Assembly (NCBI GenBank): GCA_017617145.1
Contig: JAFZWX010000182.1
Location: 1 to 14,753, forward strand
DNA from: Treponema sp.
GTDB taxonomy: Bacteria > Spirochaetota > Spirochaetia > Treponematales > Treponemataceae
Reading direction: 5' to 3'
DNA: 14,753 bases
The position numbers were made by a program, and so were the translations under genes. Numbering within the stretch: the first letter of the stretch is position 1; each line of letters starts with the position of its first letter. Of this stretch, positions 1-6,350 are shown piece by piece. The notes under the pieces are model-generated. The model ran no database searches, was not told the DNA's origin, and saw nothing but the letters and a program-made list of their open reading frames with translations.

Positions 1-151
1 AAACTGTGGGACAACTGTAATGTTGAGCAAAAGGGTGCCCCCTTGCCCCCCAAGAGCGGTTCAATAACATTCCTTATTTTTTACGAAGGGGGAAAAGGGG
101 GATGCCCCGCGGCGGGGGGAAAGGGGGAACGCTTTTGCGTGCCCACAGTTT
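1..151. repeat. GC-rich nested palindromic element (MITE/REP-like)
   Basis: The ends are a perfect 10-nt inverted repeat: AAACTGTGGG at 1-10 and CCCACAGTTT at 142-151. Inside this, GCAAAAG (27-33) pairs with CTTTTGC (132-138). The C-runs of 38-51 (CCCCC-TT-G-CCCCCC) then pair with the G-runs of 114-127 with one mismatch. The loop itself carries more G5 and C4 runs. The base composition is far from the AT-rich surroundings and no reading frame spans it. The left end coincides with the window edge, so the element may extend further. I read it as a non-coding interspersed palindrome; function unknown. Confidence 0.55.
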
Positions 152-385
152 TAAGTTGCGTCACGAACTAGAGACACTTTTATTTTACCGTTTCATTATT
201 GAGAACTAGAGGAACTGGCGGCGTGCAACCAGAGAACCCATACAACGATTTGCTTCTCGCGGAAACAGGCAGATGCACCAAGCGAAGGGTACGCGAAGCG
301 GTCCCGTAGCGACTGCAGCTGACTGTGCTTGCATTGCTTCTTGCTTTGCTTTCACAAAGGCCACCCTGCGAGCTTTCTAGTAAAT
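152..385. other. Intergenic stretch, no supported gene
   Basis: No convincing gene is visible here. A short minus-strand open frame (180-389) has no Shine-Dalgarno sequence, no recognisable domain, and a Ser/Thr/Arg-rich composition unlike the real genes nearby. The middle (about 270-320) is richer in CG steps (GCGAAG, TACGCGAAGCGG, GTAGCGAC) than the flanking DNA. It may be decayed or repeat-derived sequence belonging with the palindromes on either side. Confidence 0.4.
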
Positions 386-450
386 GCAAACAGTCTGTGA
401 ACGAATGGAGCGGAACGAAGTGCAGCGGAATGAGTGAACAGTCTGTTTGC
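386..450. repeat. Inverted-repeat element, 13-bp arms
   Basis: The left arm GCAAACAGTCTGT (386-398) and right arm ACAGTCTGTTTGC (438-450) are reverse complements except at one central position. They enclose a purine-rich 39-nt loop containing GAGCGGAACGAAGTG and GCGGAATGAGTG. The second element at 489-542 has the same layout and a similar GAGCGAATGG motif, suggesting one family of small interspersed hairpins. Confidence 0.45.
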
Positions 451-488
451 TACCTTTTTGGAAGATGAAACTTGTAGAAATAGATGGC

Positions 489-542
489 GTGTAATGAGCG
501 GAAGCTGTACGAAGTACGGCTGGAGCGAATGGCATTAAACAC
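489..542. repeat. Nested hairpin element upstream of the VOC gene
   Basis: The outer arms are GTGTAATG (489-496) and CATTAAACAC (533-542), pairing with a two-base bulge. Nested within is an 8-bp stem, AGCTGTAC (503-510) with GTACGGCT (514-521), with a GAA loop and one G.U pair. GAGCG motifs flank the inner stem. The element ends about 20 bp before the -10 box of the downstream gene, so it could affect that promoter, but it may simply be an interspersed repeat. Confidence 0.45.
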
Positions 543-561
543 ACCCTTTTTCTGAAACCTG

Positions 562-570
562 TGTTATAAT
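562..570 (+). promoter_or_regulatory. Extended -10 promoter of the VOC gene, near-leaderless
   Basis: TGT-TATAAT at 562-570 is a perfect extended -10 element. Initiation about 7 nt downstream would fall at roughly 577, only about three bases before the ATG at 580. No good -35 box is visible at the right distance and no Shine-Dalgarno sequence precedes the start. Both fit an extended -10 promoter making a near-leaderless mRNA. Confidence 0.5.
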
Positions 571-579
571 AAAATTATT

Positions 580-963
580 ATGAAAATTGAACACGTTGCA
601 CTTTATGTTACTGACCTTGAGAAAGCAAAAGATTTTTTTGTAACCTACCTGAATGGAAAAGCCAATGAAGGCTACCACAACCCAAAGACAGATTTTAGAT
701 CTTACTTCATTTCGTTTGATGACGGAGCTCGTCTGGAACTTATGACAAGGCCGGAACTTGAAGAGCACAAAAAGCACCCGTTTAGAACTGGATATTCTCA
801 CATTGCTTTTAGCGTTGGAAGTAAAGCTGCGGTAGATGAACTTACTGCAAAACTTGATGAAGCTGGATATTCTGTTTCCAGTGGACCGAGAACAACTGGC
901 GACGGCTATTATGAAAGCTGCATTGTCGGGCTTGAAGAAAACTTAATCGAGATTACAGAATAA
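580..963 (+). CDS. VOC-family (glyoxalase/bleomycin-resistance fold) protein
   Basis: A 127-residue protein, the usual length for a single-unit vicinal-oxygen-chelate protein of two beta-alpha-beta-beta-beta repeats. The opening MKIEHVALYVTDLEKAKDFF is typical of lactoylglutathione-lyase-like proteins. The four expected metal-ligand positions can be placed: H5, E53 (in ARLELM), H74 (in GYSHIAFSV) and E124 (in NLIEITE). It is therefore probably a metal-dependent cytosolic enzyme, but the substrate (methylglyoxal adduct, antibiotic or other) cannot be told from sequence. The start is the first ATG of the frame and lies about 10 nt after a TATAAT box with no Shine-Dalgarno sequence. The gene appears monocistronic. 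Confidence 0.85.
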   Translation: MKIEHVALYVTDLEKAKDFFVTYLNGKANEGYHNPKTDFRSYFISFDDGARLELMTRPELEEHKKHPFRTGYSHIAFSVGSKAAVDELTAKLDEAGYSVSSGPRTTGDGYYESCIVGLEENLIEITE

Positions 964-1121
964 TAGATTTTCCACCCTTATTAAAACGCCGGATTTTTCA
1001 CGGATAAGTAGTCCGTATGGCAAAAAAGTACCGGATTTTTCTGCTTAAAAACAGTAATAACAATCGTCATAAAAATCGTCATAAAACACTATATTACTAA
1101 AAATTAAATAAACAAAATTAG
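964..1121. other. Intergenic region with short direct and tandem repeats
   Basis: No gene is seen. CCGGATTTTTC occurs twice (989-999 and 1031-1041), either side of a small hairpin ACGGA (1000-1004)/TCCGT (1012-1016). There is an exact tandem duplication of the 12-mer AATCGTCATAAA at 1062-1073 and 1074-1085. No U-tract terminator is recognisable for the VOC gene. The remainder is AT-rich and leads into the promoter at 1122. Confidence 0.45.
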
Positions 1122-1150
1122 TTGAAATTTTTGGATTTTGCCTATATAAT
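1122..1150 (+). promoter_or_regulatory. Strong sigma-70 promoter for the structured RNA
   Basis: TTGAAA (1122-1127), a 17-bp spacer and TATAAT (1145-1150) make a near-consensus housekeeping promoter. Transcription would start near 1157-1158. The next thing downstream is a structured, terminator-ended RNA rather than a start codon with a ribosome-binding site. Confidence 0.75.
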
Positions 1151-1157
1151 AAAACTT

Positions 1158-1277
1158 ATGATACAGTGATAACGACAGTCCACAGGTGCTGATTTTTGTT
1201 TCTGAAAATCCGTATGTCGTTGGTTCGATTCCAACCTGTGGCACGAAAGGCTTCTGGTTTCCCGGAAGCCTTTTTTT
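1158..1277 (+). ncRNA. tRNA-Asn-like structured RNA, sRNA or leader/attenuator
   Basis: About 120 nt bounded by a strong promoter and an intrinsic terminator. A T-arm is clear: GTTGG (1219-1223), loop TTCGATT, CCAAC (1231-1235). TCCACAG (1179-1185) and CTGTGG (1236-1241) give six pairs of an acceptor stem; position 1179 faces C1242 and does not pair. AATCCGTATGTC (1207-1218) plus TGGTTCGA is what I recall from E. coli tRNA-Asn. The D-arm is absent and no proper 7-nt anticodon loop forms; instead GATTTTT (1191-1197) pairs with GAAAATC (1204-1210). An alternative pseudoknot is possible: AACGACA (1171-1177) with TGTCGTT (1215-1221), and CCACAGGT (1180-1187) with ACCTGTGG (1234-1241). It could be a tRNA-derived sRNA, a decayed tRNA gene, or the leader of the DUF72 gene that follows. 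Confidence 0.55.
1246..1277 (+). terminator. Intrinsic terminator abutting the DUF72 start
   Basis: AAAGGCTTC-T-GG (1246-1257) pairs with CC-G-GAAGCCTTT (1262-1273), a 12-bp stem with one U.G pair and loop TTTC. T1271-1277 follows. The 3' arm contains GGAAG (1264-1268), which is also the only Shine-Dalgarno-like sequence for the next gene. Confidence 0.8.
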
Positions 1278-2075
1278 GTGCGTATGAATACAAATAAATT
1301 AAATATCCTTATTGGCACAAGCGGCTACGACTACCCGGAATGGAAAGGAATATTTTATCCTCAAAATCTTAAACGCTCAGATTTTCTTTCTTACTACGCA
1401 ACTCAATTTAATGCGCTGGAATTGAACAATACCTTTTACAATATGCCTACAGCAGAACGTTTGCTTTCTTTTTATGAGCGTTCACAGGGGCAAGTGCAGT
1501 TTAGTATAAAGGCAAACAAACTTCTTACGCATGAAATTTCAAGCCAATGGCAAAATGCTGCTGATGATTTTATAAATGCCGTAACACCACTTGCTCAAAA
1601 AGATGTCTTAAGCACCATACTGTTGCAGCTTCCGCAAAGTTTTCATTATACGGACGAAAACCGATTATATCTTGCTGCGCTTATACAAAAGTTCCAGGGA
1701 TTCCCTTTAGTAGTTGAGTTCAGGCATAATGAATGGGTGAGGCCTTCTGTTTTTGACGGGCTTCATAAATTGCATGCAGGACTTGTTTATTGTGATATGC
1801 CAAAACTGAAATATCTTCCCGACGGTAAAACGGTGCAGACTCCTTTTATTGGAGACAATGCCTACATCAGACTTCACGGACGCAACGAAAATGCCTGGTA
1901 TGCAGGAGAAGATTCTGCTCGTTACAACTACGAATATTCAGAAAAAGAACTTCAAAGCTTTGTTCCTGTGATTGAGCAGGCAGCAGTTGTATGCAAAAAA
2001 GTTCATGTGTTTTTTAATAATCATCCGAACGGAAGTGGTGCAAAAAATGCTCAGTGTCTTAAACAAATGCTTTGA
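1278..2075 (+). CDS. DUF72 (YecE-like) domain protein
   Basis: Family features are clear: NILIGTSGYDYPEWKGIFYP near the N-terminus, FNALELNNTFYNMPT, LPQSFHY, LVVEFRHNEW, and the C-terminal FFNNHPNGSGAKNAQ. At about 265 residues this is the normal length for this TIM-barrel-like family, whose biochemical role is not established. Two starts are possible: GTG at 1278, with GGAAG at 1264-1268 about nine bases upstream, or ATG at 1284, which matches the usual N-terminus better but is 15 nt from that GGAAG. The gene begins directly after the U-tract of a terminator. It must therefore be expressed by read-through from the promoter at 1122-1150 or from an unseen promoter. There is no terminator before murG. 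Confidence 0.85.
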   Translation: MRMNTNKLNILIGTSGYDYPEWKGIFYPQNLKRSDFLSYYATQFNALELNNTFYNMPTAERLLSFYERSQGQVQFSIKANKLLTHEISSQWQNAADDFINAVTPLAQKDVLSTILLQLPQSFHYTDENRLYLAALIQKFQGFPLVVEFRHNEWVRPSVFDGLHKLHAGLVYCDMPKLKYLPDGKTVQTPFIGDNAYIRLHGRNENAWYAGEDSARYNYEYSEKELQSFVPVIEQAAVVCKKVHVFFNNHPNGSGAKNAQCLKQML

Positions 2076-2128
2076 TTTACTGATTTCTTTCAAATTTCTT
2101 ATACCTTTTATTTTATGCGGATTTCTAC

Positions 2129-2134
2129 TATAAT
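2129..2134 (+). promoter_or_regulatory. -10 box just upstream of murG
   Basis: TATAAT ends eight bases before the murG ATG at 2142, with no convincing -35 box (TTTTAT at the 17-bp position) and no Shine-Dalgarno sequence between. If used, the murG mRNA would be leaderless. The same arrangement is seen before the VOC gene. Confidence 0.4.
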
Positions 2135-2141
2135 ATAAAAC

Positions 2142-3299
2142 ATGAAATTAAATAAAAATGTTATTGCCTTTACTGGTGGAGGAACTGCCGGTCACATTTA
2201 TCCTGGTCTTGCGGTTGCCGATGAATTAAAGGCGCTTGCACATAAAGAAAATAAACAGATAACTATAAACTGGATTGGTTGTTCAAAAGGAATGGACAGG
2301 CAGATTGTTGAAAAAGCAATTGGTTCTGACGGCACACGAACAGCAGACAACTTTTACGGTATTCCTTCCGGTAAACTTCGCCGTTATATTTCGTGGCAAA
2401 ACTTTACAGATCTTTTTAGAATCATTGCCGGATATTTTTCTGCCAGACGCATTTTGAAAAAACTCAAACCTGCATTTTTGTTTTCAAAGGGAGGTTTTGT
2501 AAGCGTACCTCCTGTTCTTGCTGCAAAGCATCTTGGAATTCCTGTTTACACACACGAATGTGATTTTACGTTAGGCTTGGCTAACAGACTGAATTTTAAA
2601 TCGGCAAAAATAATGTTTGTTTCATACGAAGAAACTAAAGCCAGACTCCCTGAAGCAGAGAAGTCTCGTGTCGTTGTTACAGGAAATCCTGTGCGTCCGG
2701 TTATTTATAAAGCAGATGCAGTGGCTGGAAGAAAATTTCTGGGGCTCGAAGCAGCACCTTCAAAACCAGTTCTCCTTGTGCTTGGTGGCTCTTCCGGAGC
2801 AAAACAAATAAATACACTTGTCTATGAAAATCTTGAATGGCTTTGTTCAAACTTCATTGTAGTTCACCAGACTGGTCTTTTAAATGCAGACGACAAAACT
2901 GAACAGGAGCTCAAACAAAAATACGCGGGCTCATATCTTCCGTATCAATTTATTTATGAACAGATGCCGGATGTTATTGCATCTGCAGATGTAATTCTTT
3001 CGCGTGCAGGTGCCAATTCAATTTGGGAAGCCGCTGTTATGTATAAACCAATGGTGCTTGTTCCTTTATGCGGAAGCGGAACTAGAGGAGATCAGGTTGA
3101 TAATGCAAAGTTCTTCTTAGAAAAAAACGCCGCTGCAGTTTTAGTTGGCGACGAAGCTACAAGTGAAAATCTTTGTAACGAGCTTAATAAAATGCTTGAT
3201 GAAAAAACAAGAAATGAATATGCTTTAAATATCAAGAATATGGTAGGGGAAGAGCGACCAGCCCAAAAAATTGCGCAGCTTCTTTACCAGGAGCTTTAA
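2142..3299 (+). CDS. murG: MurG, UDP-GlcNAc:lipid I GlcNAc transferase
   Basis: Transfers GlcNAc from UDP-GlcNAc to lipid I to make lipid II at the cytoplasmic face of the inner membrane, the last cytoplasmic step of peptidoglycan precursor synthesis. The GT-B/GT28 signature is present: N-terminal TGGGTAGH (residues 11-18), FSKGGFVSVPP, GIPVYTHECDF in place of the common HEQN motif, the second-domain loop LVLGGSSGAKQIN, and SRAGANSIWEAA followed by GDQVDNAKFF for UDP-sugar binding. At 385 residues it is slightly longer than the usual ~355. The start is the first ATG, with no Shine-Dalgarno sequence but a TATAAT immediately upstream. It is the first gene of an operon; cvpA starts 11 nt after its stop codon. 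Confidence 0.96.
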   Translation: MKLNKNVIAFTGGGTAGHIYPGLAVADELKALAHKENKQITINWIGCSKGMDRQIVEKAIGSDGTRTADNFYGIPSGKLRRYISWQNFTDLFRIIAGYFSARRILKKLKPAFLFSKGGFVSVPPVLAAKHLGIPVYTHECDFTLGLANRLNFKSAKIMFVSYEETKARLPEAEKSRVVVTGNPVRPVIYKADAVAGRKFLGLEAAPSKPVLLVLGGSSGAKQINTLVYENLEWLCSNFIVVHQTGLLNADDKTEQELKQKYAGSYLPYQFIYEQMPDVIASADVILSRAGANSIWEAAVMYKPMVLVPLCGSGTRGDQVDNAKFFLEKNAAAVLVGDEATSENLCNELNKMLDEKTRNEYALNIKNMVGEERPAQKIAQLLYQEL

Positions 3300-3310
3300 C
3301 GGAGAAAAAA

Positions 3311-3805
3311 ATGTTTTTTACTTTGACCGATGTGATTTTTTTAGTGATAATTCTCATATTTGCTATTGTTGCAACTGCAAAAGGCTTTATAAATGCAATT
3401 TTCGGAAAACTCTGCTGGATTTTAGGTCTTATTGTTGCATTCTTCTTTTATAAAAAGCTTACAGGTTATATGTATCAGCTTGTTCATAACGAAACAATTT
3501 CTTCCATTCTTTGCTTTGTTCTGATTTTTGTTGTTGTATTCTTGATTGTAAAAATCATTCAAACAGTTCTTTCAAAAATATTTGACGGTGAAATTATGAA
3601 AGGTCTTGACCGCTCACTCGGATTTTTCTTTGGGCTTTTGGAAGGATTTGTGATAGTTTTTGTTTTTGTTTTTATTCTTATGAATCAACCGTGGTTTGAT
3701 TGTTCAAAATTATTTGAAGGCAGCTTTTTTATAAAAATACTTCAACCGCTTTTGAATTATACTTCAACAAATGTTACAATTCCGCCAGTTGGAGAAGTTG
3801 CATAA
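3311..3805 (+). CDS. cvpA: CvpA-family inner-membrane protein
   Basis: A 164-residue protein with four hydrophobic segments (about 6-22, 32-48, 64-84, 103-124) separated by short polar turns, the CvpA layout. The N-terminus (TDVIFLVIILIFAIVATAKG followed by GKLCWILGLIVA) matches the family pattern of a conserved Asp and a Lys-Gly pair at the end of helix 1. In enterobacteria CvpA is needed for colicin V production and affects envelope integrity; its molecular role here is unknown. GGAG at 3301-3304 lies six bases before the ATG. Its stop codon overlaps the next start by one base (TAATG), implying translational coupling in the murG operon. Confidence 0.85.
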   Translation: MFFTLTDVIFLVIILIFAIVATAKGFINAIFGKLCWILGLIVAFFFYKKLTGYMYQLVHNETISSILCFVLIFVVVFLIVKIIQTVLSKIFDGEIMKGLDRSLGFFFGLLEGFVIVFVFVFILMNQPWFDCSKLFEGSFFIKILQPLLNYTSTNVTIPPVGEVA

Positions 3806-5028
3806 TGTTAGAAAATCTTGTAGGCCAGAGTGCATCAAAATCAATAATTCAAGACATAAAAAACAACCGGTTCCCTGGCGCTGTTTTATTTGCAGGCAAC
3901 AGTTGTACTGGAAAGCTCACTGCAGCGCTTGAAGTTGCACGTGCACTTTCCTGTAACGGAGACGACAAACCTCACTGGCTTTGCGAATGTCCAAGTTGCT
4001 TAAGGCACAAGGCGCTCAACTGTTCAAATATTCTTTTGATGGGACCACGCGACTGTTCTCTAGAAATTTCTGCAGCAAAAGATTCCTTTATAAAATCCTA
4101 CCGCGACAACGACAGTCATCTTAAAGCAAACCGCTATCTTTTTTTGCGAAGCGTACGAAAACTCACTTTGCGATTCAGCGGAATTCTTTGGGAAGGTGAA
4201 ACAAATCTTTCTAAACTTGCTCCTCTTATGGAAAAAATAAATGATAACCTTGAACTCATAGATTTTCCGCGCGACCTTCCTCTTTTTGATGAAACTGTAA
4301 AACTGTGCGGCGAGCTTGAAGCAGACTGTCTTAAGCTTGAAGCAGACTTTTTGTATGATTCAATTCCTGTTAATCAGATTAGAAACATGGAGCAGTGGGC
4401 CTGCATTAAAGCCGACGAAGGTAAAAAAACAATCATTATAGAAAATGCAGAACGAATGCAGGTTAGTGTACGAAATGCACTTTTAAAAATTCTGGAAGAA
4501 CCGCCTGCCGACTGTGTATTCATTCTTCTTACAACTCAGCGAAACGCAATCATGCAGACAATCCTTTCGCGTGTAAGAACTTACAATTTTATGGAACGTC
4601 CGCTTGAAGTTCAGCAGGAAGTTATTCAGCGTGTATTTCATAATGAGTATTTTAAAGGCGAAATAAACGAATATCTTTTGAATTATCTTCCGGTTCCTGC
4701 AACAAAGCTTCGTGAAAATGCAAAGACCTTTGTACAGGGAATTTTCCATGGAAAGATTCCTGATTGTGAAACTGTAGTAAAAGATAACCAGCAGTTTGAG
4801 CCTCGCATTGAACTTAAGATTTTCTTAAATGGAATTGCCCAAACTTTCCGTCCGGTTATGCATACTCAGGTTGGGGCAGAAGCATGTGCCCAGGCTGTTA
4901 CAGTTTTGCGTGAATGTTATGAAAATGTAACGCTGTATAATCAGAGTGTAAAAGCGGCTCTAGAAGTTTTAATCAGAGATTTAAGTAAAGTTAACGCATT
5001 GCATGAAAAGGTGTTCAGTAAAATATGA
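3805..5028 (+). CDS. DNA polymerase III delta'-like clamp-loader subunit
   Basis: A 407-residue AAA+ clamp-loader protein. Visible: LVGQSASK at the N-terminus, a P-loop remnant AGNSCTGKLT (30-39) with Leu after the Lys, a zinc-module-like Cys cluster (C50, C60, C62, C65), IIENAERM (212-218) in place of a catalytic Walker B, RNALLKILEEPP (223-234), and LSRV where SRC is usual. The degenerate P-loop and Walker B point to delta' (HolB-type) rather than the ATP-hydrolysing gamma/tau. About 110 residues (80-188) between the Cys cluster and the IPVNQIRNM segment are longer than in textbook DnaX or HolB and look helical and charged. GGAGAAG lies seven bases before the ATG. It overlaps the kinase gene by four bases (ATGA). 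HolB assignment is likely, not certain. Confidence 0.8.
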   Translation: MLENLVGQSASKSIIQDIKNNRFPGAVLFAGNSCTGKLTAALEVARALSCNGDDKPHWLCECPSCLRHKALNCSNILLMGPRDCSLEISAAKDSFIKSYRDNDSHLKANRYLFLRSVRKLTLRFSGILWEGETNLSKLAPLMEKINDNLELIDFPRDLPLFDETVKLCGELEADCLKLEADFLYDSIPVNQIRNMEQWACIKADEGKKTIIIENAERMQVSVRNALLKILEEPPADCVFILLTTQRNAIMQTILSRVRTYNFMERPLEVQQEVIQRVFHNEYFKGEINEYLLNYLPVPATKLRENAKTFVQGIFHGKIPDCETVVKDNQQFEPRIELKIFLNGIAQTFRPVMHTQVGAEACAQAVTVLRECYENVTLYNQSVKAALEVLIRDLSKVNALHEKVFSKI

Positions 5029-6242
5029 GAGGTTATGTAAAACGCGTTTCACAAAAAGCAGCAAAACTTTCTCAGGAACAGCTTGTTTCACTCCTTGACG
5101 ATATGGTCGAGGAAAATGAAAATTTGTATTCAATTCTTGAATCTATTTCTGCCGGATTATTAATTGTAGATAATGATTTTTTTCTGCTTCAGTCAAATAA
5201 AATTGTAGAAAGCCGTCTTAATTTTTCTGTATATCTTGATGATCCTAAAGCTTCGTCATGCCCGATCTGGGAAATTATGGAAGACGAAGAAATCGGTGAA
5301 TATTTTAAAAAGTGTGCAGAAAAAGAAATTACAAATACAACCGAAGATTTTACAATTATGACTAGTGGTGGTTCAGTTCGCTTTATTACAATTACAATGA
5401 CACCACTTGTTCATAGCGGTGAAACTACCGGAAAAATCATTCTTGTGCGTGATGTTACCGAAAAGAAAAATCAGGAAGTACTTTTGCATCGCATGGAAAA
5501 CATGGCAAATCTTACTAATCTTGCGGCTGGTATGGCACATGAAATTAAAAATCCTCTTGGAGCAATTTCCATTCATATTCAGCTTATTCAAAAGGCATTG
5601 GAAAAAGCCCGTGAAAATGAAAATGTTTTGCCTGCACCAAAATTTGTAGAAGATCATATCGATGTTGTAAATGAAGAAATTGACCATCTTAATAAACTGA
5701 TTATGGATTTTTTGTTTGCGGTTCGTCCTGTAAATGCGTCGCTGCAGCTTAAAAAGCCTGGTGCACTTATTCAAAGCATTGCCGATTTTTTTACTCCGGA
5801 GTTTCACGACAACGACATTAATGTAAAGATTATTATAAAGGATGCAGAAAGCAGACTGCTTATTGATGAAAAACTTTTGCGCGATGTTATAATAAATCTT
5901 GCACAAAACGCCCTTGCTGCAATTCAAACAAAAAAGAATGCAGAAGATTGTCCAAAGGATTTTCAAGGAGAGTTTTCAATTGAATGTGCCTCGGCTGATA
6001 ATAAATACTACATTATTGTAAGCGACAACGGCTGTGGTATGAAAAATGAGACAGTCTCAAAAATCTTCGAGCCGTATTTTACAACAAAGGCAAACGGTAC
6101 TGGCTTGGGAATGACTATGGTTTATAAAATTGTAAAGGAATTTTCCGGCGACATTCAGGTAAAGTCCGAAGAAGGAAAAGGTACAGTGTTTACAATGGTT
6201 TTCCCGTTGCAACAAGACGGAAAATTGGCAATAGAAAGTTAG
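5025..6242 (+). CDS. atoS: Soluble PAS-HisKA-HATPase sensor kinase (NtrB/AtoS type)
   Basis: A 405-residue histidine kinase with no membrane segment or signal peptide, so it senses a cytoplasmic cue. Order: an N-terminal helical stretch, a PAS-like domain (about 30-145, with GLLIVDND and GKIILVRDVTEKK), HisKA with phospho-acceptor H172 in AAGMAHEIKNPLGA, an N-box (NLAQNALAAI, N295), a G1 box (SDNGCGM, D333), an F-box (FEPYFTT) and a G2 box (NGTGLGM). This is the group that partners NtrC-type activators, and such an activator follows at 6351. It is the last of the tightly overlapped murG-operon genes (ATGA with the previous gene). The symbol is by analogy; I recall the T. pallidum counterpart annotated AtoS. 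The ligand is unknown. Confidence 0.9.
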   Translation: MRGYVKRVSQKAAKLSQEQLVSLLDDMVEENENLYSILESISAGLLIVDNDFFLLQSNKIVESRLNFSVYLDDPKASSCPIWEIMEDEEIGEYFKKCAEKEITNTTEDFTIMTSGGSVRFITITMTPLVHSGETTGKIILVRDVTEKKNQEVLLHRMENMANLTNLAAGMAHEIKNPLGAISIHIQLIQKALEKARENENVLPAPKFVEDHIDVVNEEIDHLNKLIMDFLFAVRPVNASLQLKKPGALIQSIADFFTPEFHDNDINVKIIIKDAESRLLIDEKLLRDVIINLAQNALAAIQTKKNAEDCPKDFQGEFSIECASADNKYYIIVSDNGCGMKNETVSKIFEPYFTTKANGTGLGMTMVYKIVKEFSGDIQVKSEEGKGTVFTMVFPLQQDGKLAIES

Positions 6243-6247
6243 AAACG

Positions 6248-6331
6248 GATTGCCGGGTCAAGCCCGGCAATGACAAAGGGATCAAGCCCGGCAATGACAA
6301 ATGTGTCATCATCGGGCTTGACCCGATGATC
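6248..6331. repeat. GGGTCAAGCCCG palindromic repeat, copy 1
   Basis: A 28-nt left arm starting GATTGCCGGGTCAAGCCCGG (6248-6275) and a right arm ending near 6331 are imperfect reverse complements; TGTCATCATCGGGCTTGACC lies in the right arm. Each arm is itself a hairpin: TTGCCGGG/CCCGGCAA with loop TCAAG, and ATCATCGGG/CCCGATGAT with loop CTTGA. The 20-mer at 6258-6277 is duplicated at 6282-6301. It separates the kinase gene from its regulator. Confidence 0.75.
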
Positions 6332-6350
6332 TCTTATCTGGAGGCATGTT

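Noticed and set aside
180..389. Minus-strand open frame of 69 codons in the left intergenic region
   Set aside because: No Shine-Dalgarno sequence, no domain, and composition unlike neighbouring genes; lies among palindromic repeats.
1158..1245. Functional tRNA-Asn gene
   Set aside because: No D-arm, no 7-nt anticodon loop with a proper stem, a U-C mismatch at the acceptor end, and no encoded CCA. It is only tRNA-like.
1239..1256. TGGCAC as a sigma-54 -24 element
   Set aside because: No GC dinucleotide in a -12 element at the required distance; the bases are explained by the acceptor-like stem and terminator.
5373..5966. Long minus-strand open frame (197 codons) opposite the histidine kinase
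   Set aside because: It is antisense to a clear HisKA/HATPase gene and its Cys/Phe/Lys/Asn-rich translation shows no family resemblance; a shadow of codon bias.
6248..6331. CRISPR-like array from repeated TCAAGCCCGGCAATGACAAA units
   Set aside because: Only two direct copies with a 4-nt gap and one inverted copy; no spacers and no cas genes. It is a palindromic interspersed repeat.
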